64,000 bases of DNA, taken from contig CM065648.1 of the NCBI GenBank assembly GCA_033220425.1, positions 1,488,001 through 1,552,000 of the forward strand. The letters run 5' to 3'. Origin of the DNA: Lepraria neglecta (Eukaryota; Ascomycota; Lecanoromycetes; Lecanorales; Stereocaulaceae). Within the stretch, counting starts at the first letter, position 1. Each line of letters opens with the position of its first letter. The notes beneath the pieces are model-generated. The model searched no databases. It was given only the letters and a program-made list of their open reading frames with translations, and had not been told where the DNA came from. This document shows positions 26,217-36,400 of this stretch, piece by piece. The position numbers and the translations under genes are program-made.

Positions 26217-26400
26217 TATTAGGAGAAAGAAGTAAAAGAGCTCTCTATACTAATGTTTTGAATAATATATTGAATATATATAATAATGAGAAATCTATAG
26301 AGCAAATTCTGTATATAAGCATGCGCCAAGCTAGTGCTGAGATGTACCGTATGGTAGACTAAGATATGCGCCCATGAGGTATGCATATAGAACCATGACA
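26217..26400 (-). repeat. 3' LTR of the small Gag-only element
   Basis: 184 bp. It differs from its partner mainly by C-to-T and G-to-A changes (for example taggagaaagaagtaaaag against caggagaaagaagcaaaag), so it has picked up RIP-like changes that the other LTR lacks. Confidence 0.88.
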
Positions 26401-26585
26401 TTTGCCGCCAAAAAGAGAAAAAATGGCGACGTCCTCGTTGCCACAGCGATAGCAGGGGTCCATAGCATAGATTGACCAATTATATCATAGTATTCCAGCT
26501 TATACATATGCTCAAGCAGTATATAGCATAGCGCGAGCTTGTAATTGCCGAAGCATACGTGTAGCCAAGTCGCTCATATATAGAC

Positions 26586-27143
26586 TCAGCCAAATGCACT
26601 GAATCTGGCGACTAGCACTGAGGTCCAGGCACCACTACTAATGGTAGGATGCATAAGCTCATGTCTTCGGGGATAGCCAATGGCGTCGGTGCTCGGCGTT
26701 TGGCTGAATTGAGTCGGTGGAGTAACTTTTGGCTGAGCAAATTGGGTGGGATGCGGCTGAATTTGCTCAGGCGTAAAAGTCTGCATGCGGGGGCATTCCC
26801 ACTGATCACCATAGTTTGGTGGGGCCGTATCAGTCCGAGATGCTAGGGCATGCTCAGGAGCAAATTCCTGTGTTGCAGATGCAGAGGTTTCAGGTTCAGG
26901 CTCAGGGGCAAATTGCGGAGGTGCAGTAGTAGCTGCAGCTGCAGTAGCAATTCCAGCTGCGTATTGCGTCATAGCTTCTCTGATAGCAAGCTGAATTGAC
27001 TCATATAGCTCATATCTTTGCTGCGGTGTGAAACCTGGATATCGAGAGGCAGAACTCTCGTTCCAAGCTGAATAGTCCCATAACGTAGACATCTCATTTG
27101 TAGTGCTTTTTCCAGCTGATTTGGCAGCTGATTTGGCAGGCAA
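26586..27143 (-). CDS. Gag-like ORF of the small LTR element (185 aa)
   Basis: An uninterrupted minus-strand frame begins MPAKSAAKSAGKST and ends LVARFSAFG. The N-terminus is Ala/Lys-rich. A short amphipathic stretch near residues 40-65 (TPQQRYELYESIQLAIREAM) precedes an Ala- and Pro/Glu-rich linker (residues 66-100) and a Gln/Pro-rich tail. I recognise no zinc knuckle or enzyme domain. The place and orientation between the LTRs argue for a Gag N-terminal remnant that may package the RNA in partner particles. Codon use is normal and the absence of stops stands out against the RIP-damaged surroundings. Alternatively it is a chance open frame, which its length and composition make less likely. 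Confidence 0.6.
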   Translation of the reverse strand: MPAKSAAKSAGKSTTNEMSTLWDYSAWNESSASRYPGFTPQQRYELYESIQLAIREAMTQYAAGIATAAAATTAPPQFAPEPEPETSASATQEFAPEHALASRTDTAPPNYGDQWECPRMQTFTPEQIQPHPTQFAQPKVTPPTQFSQTPSTDAIGYPRRHELMHPTISSGAWTSVLVARFSAFG

Positions 27144-27236
27144 TTTGCTCGGTGATGTAGTTGGAGATGTCGCAGCAGCTGGTGCTCAGGGGGCGACACG
27201 ATTGGTTAGCAGTGAGTGCTGCTGTTGGCGTCTCTG

Positions 27237-27454
27237 GATCAGGGCAGGTGGGCGAGTATGTAGTTGGTTGGTAGTAGAGTGCTACCGTTGGCGTCTCTGG
27301 ATCAGGGCAGGTGGGCGTAGGATGTAATTGGTTGACAGCTTAGTGAGACTGTCTACAAACGAGTATCCAGCGAAGGAGTCGTTTGCTCGGCGAATAGATC
27401 AGGGCAGGTGGGCGTAATTCGATGTTGAGGCAGGGAGATCAGGGCAGGTGGGCG
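27237..27454 (-). repeat. Four copies of an 18-bp motif in the element leader
   Basis: GATCAGGGCAGGTGGGCG (plus strand) occurs exactly at 27237, 27300, 27397 and 27437, in the untranslated leader between the 5' LTR and the Gag-like start. Spacing is irregular, so they are dispersed rather than tandem. A packaging or regulatory role is possible but unproven. Confidence 0.75.
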
Positions 27455-27495
27455 AAGCTGATTGGTTGGTGGATACGGTGTCCGTTGCTACCAAT

Positions 27496-27679
27496 TGTCA
27501 GGAGAAAGAAGCAAAAGAGCTCTCTATGCTGATGTTTTGAATAATATATTGAATATATATGATGATGAGAAATCTATGGAGCAAATTCTGCATATAAGCA
27601 TGCGCCAAGCTAGTGCTAAGATGTACCGCATGGTAGACTAAGATATGCGCCCATGAGGTATATATGTAGAACCATGACA
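27496..27679 (-). repeat. 5' LTR of the small Gag-only element
   Basis: 184 bp, the better preserved of the pair, with TG...CA ends intact on both strands (tgtcaggag...ccatgaca). CGTAC follows. Confidence 0.88.
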
Positions 27680-30600
27680 CGTACCTATATCTTATAAACC
27701 TCAGTTATAGATAAACCGGGTCGAATTGAACGGCGTATATCGGCCTAGTTTAGGTTATATATAAAAGTTATAAAGAAGGCAGGATTACCTCGATACCGTA
27801 CTACTATTAAAGCGTCCTCTATATCTACCTTTATAGCTCTAGGGCTACCGGCTATACTAGATAGTAGAATGGTAACTTTACTACCGAGATCGCTGAGCCC
27901 TAGATCTAGATCCTTATATAGTCAATTAATTAAGCCTTTATAGCTAAGTACCCGAATTTTATACTAATACTTAATATACTAATTCAGGTTATTCTATTTA
28001 ATAGTAGTATAAGTATTAGTAACAAAGTAACTAAGGAGACGCCTAGAATAGAGTAATCGAGAGAATCTACCCTTGCGGTACTATTATAGTATTAGTAGAA
28101 GAATTCTTTAAAATATTAAAATTTGCGAGGTCTACCCTATAGAGAAATTTTATTTTGAAAACTCAAAAATATAAAAAATATAATATAAATTTGCTAGTCA
28201 TCGATTATTTTAGTACTATTCTTAGTAATATATTAATAGTTCTATATAAATTATATTTAGAACGAAATTCTTTCTAGCTTAGTTATATTAATATATATCT
28301 TCTATAACTATTAATAGTAATATCTAGAGCCTCTACTATAAAGCGCTATATATCTAGCGCTTATAGGGGTATTACTAAGATAGTATAGGAGGGGGCGGCG
28401 CTTCTTAGAAGAAAAATAATAGAAGATTATAATATCCTATATAAAGATATAAAGTACTAGAAAATATAATTTTACTAATATAAGGGCAGATATTTGAAAG
28501 ATATGAAATAGGCTCACCTATAGCTAATAGCGATAGATCTAACTCCTTATAACCCGTATAGACCCTCTACAACCTCTTAGAGCAGCTCTATCTCTTTTCG
28601 GCTCTTCCTCCTCGTCGCCGTACTTAGGCCGGTTAGGGTCCTAATATATATCGTAGTACTAAGTAGTTCCCTGCCTTATATTTAGCCTGCGGGTAGCGAA
28701 GAGATATCCTTCTAGGAGCCTATTATATCCCCGCAGCGGTAGACTATTATACTAGCTCTATTCCCTATAAGGGAAAGGTAGGATATACCGTAGGGCCATA
28801 TAGGATAAGTGCTATTCAGGCACCCTTATCAGGCCTCTACCCTTAACTTTAATACGAATATCTTATATAATACGTCCCTTAGTACTATCAGGAGGAGTAA
28901 TTATAATATAGACTACTTTACTAGATATAGGGCGATTATATATATCGCGATTAGTATATTTAGGGTCGTATTATATAATACGGACGTTTATAGTCTATAG
29001 AGGGTATCTTACCTTATTATCTAATAAGTATTCCCGGTAAGTCTTAAAGCTCTATATATAGGGGTTAATATCTCGAAGAAGTTACTAAAGAAGAAGTACT
29101 ATATCTATATTAATAGATCTTTCGACCTGCCTAGTATACGTTATATAGGTATCTACTTAATCCTGGCTATTATCAATAAAGTAGTACTAGATATATCTCT
29201 TAGTAATACCTTCTTTAGGCAAAAATGGACTAATAGTATAATATATCCCCCCTTAGATCTTGTATATAGTCCGTCTAACCCGGTAATCTATCTTATCTAT
29301 ACCCTTACTAGTAAAAGAAAGTAGGTTATTATAGTTTAAGGCTCTCTTAATAAATATAGTACTATAAGTAGTCCGTTTTATCTTATAATAGCCTGGCCCA
29401 AGTATATTATCGAGGGCACGACGGTTCTAGCTATCCCGTATATATTCTATCTTATAAAATAGCTTATTTAGTACAAGGACTCGATATTTAGAATTACCTT
29501 CGGGTAGTTATTCAAGGAATTCGAAGTTAGGTAAGTTAGGTACCTAGATCTTAATTATACTATTCTAATAATACTACTACCGTTTAGTAGAAAGACGCTC
29601 GCCCTTAAAAGAGAATATATAGTAATAAGGACATTTATTAGTTAGATTAAAGAACCACGGTAGTATAATATATTCTAGAAGATCGATATATACTTACGGT
29701 AGCCGAGCAATTAGATACGTACTAGGCAAAGTTCTGCTATCCTTATCTATAGTATTATAGCGCTAATACGGTCGACGGCGACGCCGCTGACGTAGTACAC
29801 GTTCCTCGCTATTCTCCTATACCTACTAGACGTATCTCTATTACTAGCGGAGGTTATATCGCAGTTCTAGCAGGGGTGCTTCCTCTTTAGAAGAAGAATC
29901 TCGGTACTTAGGTAGGCTTGAATCCTCTAGATTACAGGGCGGTACAACTACTTGGATAACTTATTAGACACCTGACTAGGTAGAGCGAGGCCTTAGATAG
30001 GCGTTCTACTACTATAGTCGAATGATCTGCCTCCTCTACGTATTTTGTATTTCTGCCTACTAGCTTATAGTAGTAATATCGATGTTCCTAGCGCTCTAAG
30101 CGGTTCTAGCGCGTTTCCCCCTTCCCCGATTAGTTATTCTATAGTTAACTATATTCTCTATAACATCTATAAGGGCGGTAGACGAATTCTGGCGCTTTTA
30201 ATGGTTTAGACACGAGGTAGGGGTAGGAATACTATTATCAATATATATCGCAAAAGTAGGCGTCTGGCGCCGCTAACGCGCAATAGTACGTTGGTTATAA
30301 ATACTATCACGAAGACTAAAGATATCTTATATCTCTAGGGCTATTAAATAGGGATAAGAGGTAATAGCGCCAAATATATATATATTACCTAGTATTTTTG
30401 GTCCGGGGGCGCGAAGCTTAATGCTTGGTATTTGCCACCGAGCTTGCGCTACCCGCAAAATATAGCGAAAACGCTTCTTTTACTTATAACTATTACGTAA
30501 ATAGGCCGATTCTAAAAATTCTTAATACGTAAGTAAGCTAATGATTGACTCCAAAACATATGAAATCATCTCGATATTATATAATATATATAGTATAGGG

Positions 30601-30750
30601 AAGTAGTACGAAGAAGTTACGATACGAATTCAAGTTTTAATAGTTAAAGGCGCTAGCCGAGAGAGGGAATACAGAATATAGGGCCAATCTGATTGGCTGC
30701 AAGTGCGGAATTGCTCCGAAAGTCCTCATAATCTATTATTAGAAGAAAGA

Positions 30751-31415
30751 TATGGCGCGGGGTATCGCTGCGAAGAAGTTGCGGTGCGTATTCAACTTTT
30801 GATGAGGTCCGGGGGCGCCAAGCTCAATGCTTGGCATTTGCCACCGAGCTTGCGCTGCCCGCAGAACATGGCGAAAACGCTTCTTTTGCTTATAAGTTTT
30901 GCGCGAATAGACCGATTTTGAAAATTCTGACGGTGTTGGAAAGCGCATACTTGGTTCCAGAACTGATGAGATTATCTCGATATCATATAACGTATATGGC
31001 GCGGGGTATCGCTGCGAAGAAATTGCGGTGCGTATTCAACTTTTGATGTTCCAGGGTCCGGGGACGCCAAGCTCAGTGCTTGGCATTTGCCAGCGCTGCA
31101 AAACATGGCGAAAACGCTTCTTTTGCTCATAACTATTGCGCAAATGGGCCGATTCTAAAAATTCTTGATGCGCAAGCAAGCTAATAATTAACTCCAAAAC
31201 TTATGAAATTATCTCGATATAATATCACGTATATAGCGCGGGCAAGTAGTGCGAAGAAGTTGCGATGCGTATTTCGATTTTGATATTCTTGCTTGGCGGC
31301 GCCAGGCCGAAGAAGGCAGTTTAGGCAAAGAAGTCTCGAAGTATAGGGCCATTCTAATTGGCTATAAGTGCGGAATGCCTCCGAAAGTCGCGATAATCTA
31401 TTATTAGAAGAAAGA
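30751..31415 (-). mobile_element. Truncated Helitron 5'-end fragment
   Basis: It repeats the family 5' end: on the minus strand it begins TCTTTCTTCTAATAATAG at 31415 and contains the GCTGCGAAGAAGTTGCG units. The family 3' hairpin is missing and it stops where Helitron B starts. Many CpA and TpG sites remain, so it is less RIP-altered than its relatives. The stop-free stretches of 70 or so codons inside it recur in several Helitron copies as by-products of the repeated unit and are not convincing genes. Confidence 0.7.
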
Positions 31416-32590
31416 TGGCTAGGAGACCTAGAAGATACTCTTCTATCGCGAAGTGATCTTATTAAGATAGCTGGCCAGGTATAGGTTGATCAAGATCTCT
31501 TAAATCATCTACTATACCGCAAAATGATTGAATTCGAAGGACGAAAAGTTTTTATAATATTATAAATAGAAGCTAGACTTTTTATTAGAGAAATGAAGAT
31601 AATATAGCGAATTAAGAATAATCAATTTAAAGCGGCAAAAGCGGCTTAATTTACTATCGGCCAAGCAGGATTTTCTTAACCAGGAATCGTTTAACCAGGA
31701 TTGGCTTAGCCAGGGGTCACTTAAATAGGAGTCGCTTAACCAGGATTCGTTTAACTAGGTATTACTCAACTAGAATTTGTGTAGCCAGGCGTCGCTTAAC
31801 CAGCAGTGAGCCAGCTAGCGGTTCCTTAAGTAGGAGTTACCCAGCTAGGATTCACCTAACTAGGAGCTAGTTAGCCAACTCAAGCTGATATAATCCCGTC
31901 CTCCGCAGTCCAAGCAATGATAGCCAGCGCGGTCTAACAGGCTATTCAACAATATCAACGACAATCGGCACCGGCCGTAGCTGCGTAGAAAATAGGATGT
32001 AGCAGAAGGGGATTAGAAATAGTAATTCCTTAGCCAATAAGACAATAATTAACGGAAGAAAATTATCAATATCTAATAGTATTAGCAGCTCTAAAATCGA
32101 TACTAATACTAATATTAACCCTTATTAACATCTATTCTATAACTATTAAATTTAGAGAGAATAAAATAGAGAGCCATTCGGCTTTAACGCTCGTTAGGAG
32201 CGCTCTACAAGCGTTCTATTATACTATACTATTATTTATACTTTATAGCAACGCCTTACAGCTCTTGTTAGTCTCTTCTAAGCGAAATTTTCTAGTAAAT
32301 ACTACCTCTTATTTAGTATTTTGTATTTACTATTAAATACTTATTAAAAATTATCTATTATTACTATACCTTAGCTTAATATTATAGAAATTATTTTCTA
32401 GTAAGACTATACCTCCGCTTGCTTAATATAATCTGATATGGACTATTCTTAACCATTAATACCGGGAAAAAAAGTCCCTTTACTATAAATCTATTATTAT
32501 AAGTTAGCCAAGACTGGTCAAGTATCTAGATGTGAGACTAATAAGGAGATTCCTATCTTAATTCTCGAGCAGAGAGAGTAGGGTTAGGAG
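31416..32590. other. Gene-poor stretch with a scrap of Gag-like sequence
   Basis: TA-rich sequence without an intact gene. Near 31880-31990 the plus strand reads PSSAVQAMIASAV then QAIQQYQ, with a TAG between, similar in style to retroelement Gag helices. The remainder (32000-32560) shows no domain I recognise. It is probably decayed transposon sequence. Confidence 0.4.
31659..31872 (+). repeat. 15-bp minisatellite, about 14 units
   Basis: Degenerate tandem units of the form TTAACCAGGATTCGC. In one frame they read as an (N/S)Q(E/D)S(L/F) pentapeptide series with some CAG turned to TAG, and they lead into the Gag-like scrap. It may be a former protein repeat or a plain minisatellite. Confidence 0.75.
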
Positions 32591-32770
32591 CGAGATTGGG
32601 GAGCCAGGTATAGCTGCGTGAGCCAAGAATGGAGCAGGGTAGGTAGAAGTGGATTAGGGGAGCTAGAAGTGTAACGGGGGAGTCAGAAATGGATTGGGGG
32701 AGCCGGAAATGGAGCCGGGGAGCCAGAAGCGGAGCAGGGGAGTCATAAATGGATTGGGGAATCAGAAGTG
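32591..32770 (+). repeat. 20-bp minisatellite beside the island
   Basis: Six regular 20-bp units at 32651-32770 (for example ggattgggggagccggaaat), preceded by irregular copies from about 32591. It ends 34 bp before the left inverted repeat of the 9.1 kb island. Confidence 0.8.
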
Positions 32771-32804
32771 GCTTGCATGTAACTGGTATCCACCTTATAG
32801 ACTA

Positions 32805-32848
32805 ACGTCCGTCCCTGCGTCGAGAGACGCACCCCGTAACGAGACAAA
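32805..32848 (+). repeat. Left terminal inverted repeat
   Basis: Starts ACGTCCGTCCCTGCGTCGAG and continues to cgagacaaa. It contains the perfect stem-loop TGCGTC-gaga-GACGCA (32816-32831). Its inverted partner lies at 41874-41917. Confidence 0.85.
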
Positions 32849-32869
32849 ATATAGGTACTTTAAATTTAA

Positions 32870-33428
32870 GCGGCTCTGATTCTGTGAACGCATCAAAATT
32901 TCTTGTAGTTTTATGTCAGTTATGTTGTGTGCCCCCTCCTGAACACTCCTAGCCCGCTTACTCCGAAAATTACGATCACGTCGTCGCCGCCCCTATGATT
33001 TGCGAAGAGCCTTTTTTCATGGTGTAATAGGACCCCTCAACCCACAGCACCACCATCGAGCTCTTTCCGCCTTTCAAACTCATAGAACGGTTGGATCTGG
33101 ATTTCCAAAGTCTCGCCACGATGCTGAGAAGTGTTTGTCAGCCCTGTGGTAACCAAGGAGTGCTGTGTCATGCGTCATCGCCACATGGGTTGGTACCTCC
33201 AAAGGCTCCAATCAAGCGATCAAGGGTCCCTGGTCACTTGGTAATACAGTAGAGGGGGATAGTGGTTACAGTAATTACAGCATATTTTATCTTACATAAT
33301 AAAGCCTGTGGCTACTAAGCGTGTGGCTGACACGTGTGCGTTTGCAAAATCGGATGTCAACTTCACCGCACAATCATTCTCGCCACTGCGAACGAGTCTG
33401 TTCGTCGTCGAAAGTGCTCGCGGTAGCC
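32870..33428 (+). promoter_or_regulatory. Upstream region of the NLR-like gene
   Basis: About 560 bp of balanced-composition DNA between the inverted repeat and the start codon. No other gene is visible. A cattata-like TA-rich stretch near 33278-33300 (catattttatcttacataataaa) could be a core promoter. The start is in a strong context, GTAGCCATGGCT. No specific factor site can be supported. Confidence 0.35.
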
Positions 33429-36400
33429 ATGGCTGACAATTCACCTGTTAAGGAGTGGTTAAAACGATTCATCAGACATGGTGGAAGGGATTCGGCGAAG
33501 TCAAAGAAGGAGGATGGCACCGTCTCCTCAGCGAACTCGTCGCAAAGTATTACACAGTGATGAAGCTCTGCTTTCTCGTCCTAACAAGCTCTAGCAAATG
33601 TCCTCCACCCTTCTAAGCAAGCCGCTCCATCAACCACGGCAATCCCAGCCATCCAGCGATTGACTATAGATGCCTCCGCTTCGCTTTCTGCGGCGGTGCC
33701 TTCTACCACATCCGACACGGCATTGCACAGCTCTCCAAACAACACTGGCGCCAAGGCTGCAACAGAGATATCCCAGAGAGCGTCAAGCGACCAAGTGGCA
33801 GACATCATAGAGGATTTGACCACAGACTGTTCCCTCTGGGATAGAGCATATGATATTCTTAAGAACGAAAAGGATAAGAGTCCCAATCTAATTGCCGTGT
33901 ATGAAGATATTTTGTCTAGGGTGCTCATCAGAGGTAAGCGTCCGCCCGGGCTTAGACAGCTTTCCCCAAAAGCTGACTCGAGGCAATATAGCCCAGATGA
34001 AGGCACCACCAGCCCCGAACGAGACAGAAGACGTCGGCGAGGTCACGAATCAAATCCCTCAGTACGATGCGATCGCACGACGAGAGAAGCTGAAAGAGAT
34101 AACGGAACTTGGTTTGAAGCATATGGAAGACAAGAAGGTCAGCACGACGCTGTTGGGACATGAGATCGTCCTGCAAGATGTCGTGGCAAACGTCGCCGGG
34201 GCTGTCAAATGGGCCGAAGACTACATCAAGGATGCTGTCAAAGACCTACCGTACGCGTCCATCGTTATGGCAGGTGTCTCTCTTGTCCTTCCACTCTTGA
34301 AGAACCCGACCGCCGTCGAAGCTGCAAACCAGGATGGGTTGACATACGTCACCTCCCAGATGCGATACTACGTCGCAATGGAGTCGCTGCTGTTACCTGA
34401 AGATATGGAGCCCGACCTGAAGGCCGATCTTACAGAGCGTCTTGTGGATCTGTTTAAACTCATCATTGAGTTTCAGGCGCAGAGCGTTATACGGTTCTAT
34501 CGCAGCCGAACCAAGAACTTTTTCAGAGGGGCCATCAACTACGACGGCTGGGACGAGAAGCTCCAGGACGTTAAGAATAGTGACGCTGCGCTTATTTTGA
34601 AGTTTGAGACGGCTATGTCTGGAAGTAGTCTTCAGGCGTTAAGGAAGCTTGATCGGGAAGCAGAGGCCTCGCGCAGAGCTCTCGACAGTTTGGTCATTAA
34701 GATGCAAGAGCATATCGAGGTCTCTCGAGATCAGCTAGGCGTTTTGCAGAAGATCGACCAGCATATTACAGATCCCCAGACACAAACGTGCCTAAAGGAC
34801 CTGCGGACGACCGATCCCCGCCATGACAAGAAGCGCATCGAGGAAACGAAAGGTGGCCTACTAGCGGACTTGTACCGCTGGGTTCTCTACAACGACGATT
34901 TCCAACGATGGCGCGACGATGGACAGAGCCCTCTGCTCTGGATCAAGGGAGATCCTGGCAAGGGCAAGACAATGCTGCTCTGCGGTATCATTAACGAGTT
35001 AGAGAAGTCAATTACCGATACCAAGACCCTTTCTTTCTTCTTCTGCCAGGCCACCGACGCGCGTATCAACAGTGCCACCGCTGTCCTACGCGGCCTGATC
35101 TACTTGCTCATCAACAGGCAGCCATCGCTCATCTCACACGTACGGGAGAAGTACGATCCTGCGGGGAAACAGGTCTTCGAGGACGCAAATGCCTGGGTGG
35201 CCTTGTCCGAGATTTTCACGAGCATTTTGGACGATCCAATCCTGCAGAGCACCTACCTGATCATCGACGCGCTCGACGAGTGTACCACAGACCTGAGCCT
35301 GCTTCTTGACCTTGTCGTTCAGAAGTCGCCCGCATACTCGCGCGTCAAATGGATCGTCTCTAGTCGCAACTGGCCGAGCATCGAGAAGGATCTCTACACT
35401 GCAACGCAGAAAGGAAGGCTGTGTCTTGAGCTGAACGAAAAATCCGTCTCTGCAGCTGTTACCACATACGTCCAGTTTAAGGTTGATTGGTTAGGGGAAC
35501 GAAATAGATACAACAATGATACGCGGGACGCTGTCCAGCGCTACTTGTCGTTGAACGCAAACGGCACCTTCCTCTGGGTGGCCTTGGTCTGCCAAGAACT
35601 CGCCAATATCCCCGGATGGAAGGTTCAAAAGAAGTTGACGGCGTTTCCGCCTGGACTCGATGCTTTCTATAGGCGGATGATGGACCAGATCTGCATCTCA
35701 GACGATGCTGAGCTCTGCAAAAGTATACTGGCCGTCGTCTCAGTCGTGTACCGGCCTATTACGTTGGAAGAACTGGCGTCCTTTGTCGACATACCCGACG
35801 GTGTCTCCAGTGATTATGAAGCTCTGGCGGAGATCATAGGGCTTTGTGGCTCTTTTCTGACACTTCGAGAACGCACCATCTCATTCGTTCACCAATCGGC
35901 GCAGGACTACCTTGTGGAGCAGGCAAGCACTGAGATCTTCCCTAATGGGCGCACAGAAGAGCAGCAACGAATAGTGTTACGGTCGATTGAGGCCATGGAT
36001 AAGGCACTGCAAAGGGATGTCTATAACTTGCTGCATCCAGGTTGTTCTATTAACAAAGTCGAACATCCCGATCCAGATCCACTCGCTCCGATTCGATACG
36101 CTTGTGTCTACTGGGTTGACCATCTTTGCAAGATCAAAAGCAGCCACGATGAAGTGGGCCTCTATGATAACGGTACGATCGATGTCTTTCTGAGGAAGCA
36201 CTTTCTTCACTGGCTAGAAGCTCTAAGCCTTATAAAAGGCATCTCAGACGGCGTTCTAGCAATAGCCAAGCTTATCGATTTGCTTACGGTTAGTTATTAC
36301 TTGACCAAAGTAGTATACTTGCGAATATTAATTGATCTAGAAAATTTCGTCTGAATCCCAACTTTTCCGTCTGGTTCAAGATGCACATCGATTTATTTTG

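Larger units (their letters stand above)
26217..27679 (-). mobile_element. Gag-only small LTR retroelement (1463 bp) with TSD
   Basis: Two 184-bp direct repeats, each starting TGTC/TATT and ending CCATGACA, flank 1.1 kb. The target duplication CGTAC is at 26212-26216 and 27680-27684. Removing the element restores the Rep frame (VYKI then VRVFNIKL). On the minus strand the base run after the 5' LTR reads attggtagcaacgg, a plausible initiator-tRNA primer-binding site. No protease, RT or integrase is present, so it must depend on another element. Composition is more GC-rich than the host Helitron, suggesting insertion after most RIP damage. Confidence 0.85.
24571..30200 (-). pseudogene. Rep (HUH endonuclease) part of Helitron B RepHel, split by an LTR element
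   Basis: Minus-strand motifs of the Helitron-like N-terminal and Rep region appear in order: LLSFTSKGIDKIDYRV (29300-29335), ILLSSIAGSPRAIKV (27836-27875), FFITFIYNLN-ADIRRS (27720-27782), the HUH site KRGLLYAYILL where relatives have LPHAH (26091-26105, both His now Tyr), YYRRPYIEPTPEGYT with LIVPYNPWLLKKYRT (about 25740-25860), and LFKYIYKG (25681-25700). In an active element this domain nicks and joins DNA. Here the catalytic His codons and many others are altered and a 1.46 kb element is inserted. The N-terminal start is not determinable. Confidence 0.78.
22027..30750 (-). mobile_element. Full-length RepHel Helitron copy B, RIP-degraded, with a nested LTR element
   Basis: On the minus strand it runs from a 5' end TCTTTCTTCTAATAATAG (30750) to the mutated 3' hairpin end at 22027, about 7.26 kb without the insertion at 26217-27679. 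It encodes Rep and a Pif1-type helicase. Its first ~350 bp (30400-30750) and its 3' end match the short Helitrons at 18005, 51371 and 56756, which identifies this as the autonomous parent type. The flank at 30751 is another Helitron fragment, not the gypsy found at the 3' side, so the 5' junction has been rearranged or is nested. Confidence 0.8.

Noticed and set aside
30703-31046. Short open frames of about 70 codons in the Helitron fragment
   Set aside because: Equivalent frames appear in each copy of the repeated unit (for example near 18418 and 52188) and track the repeat, not a conserved protein.
32591-32770. Possible CRISPR-like direct repeats
   Set aside because: Units are contiguous 20-bp tandem repeats without unique spacers, and the context is eukaryotic.
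33660-34163. 167-codon frame continuing past the second exon of the NLR-like gene
   Set aside because: The part after 33933 reads through an intron with GTAAGC donor, CTGAC branch and TAG acceptor in matching phase. The true frame switches at 33992.
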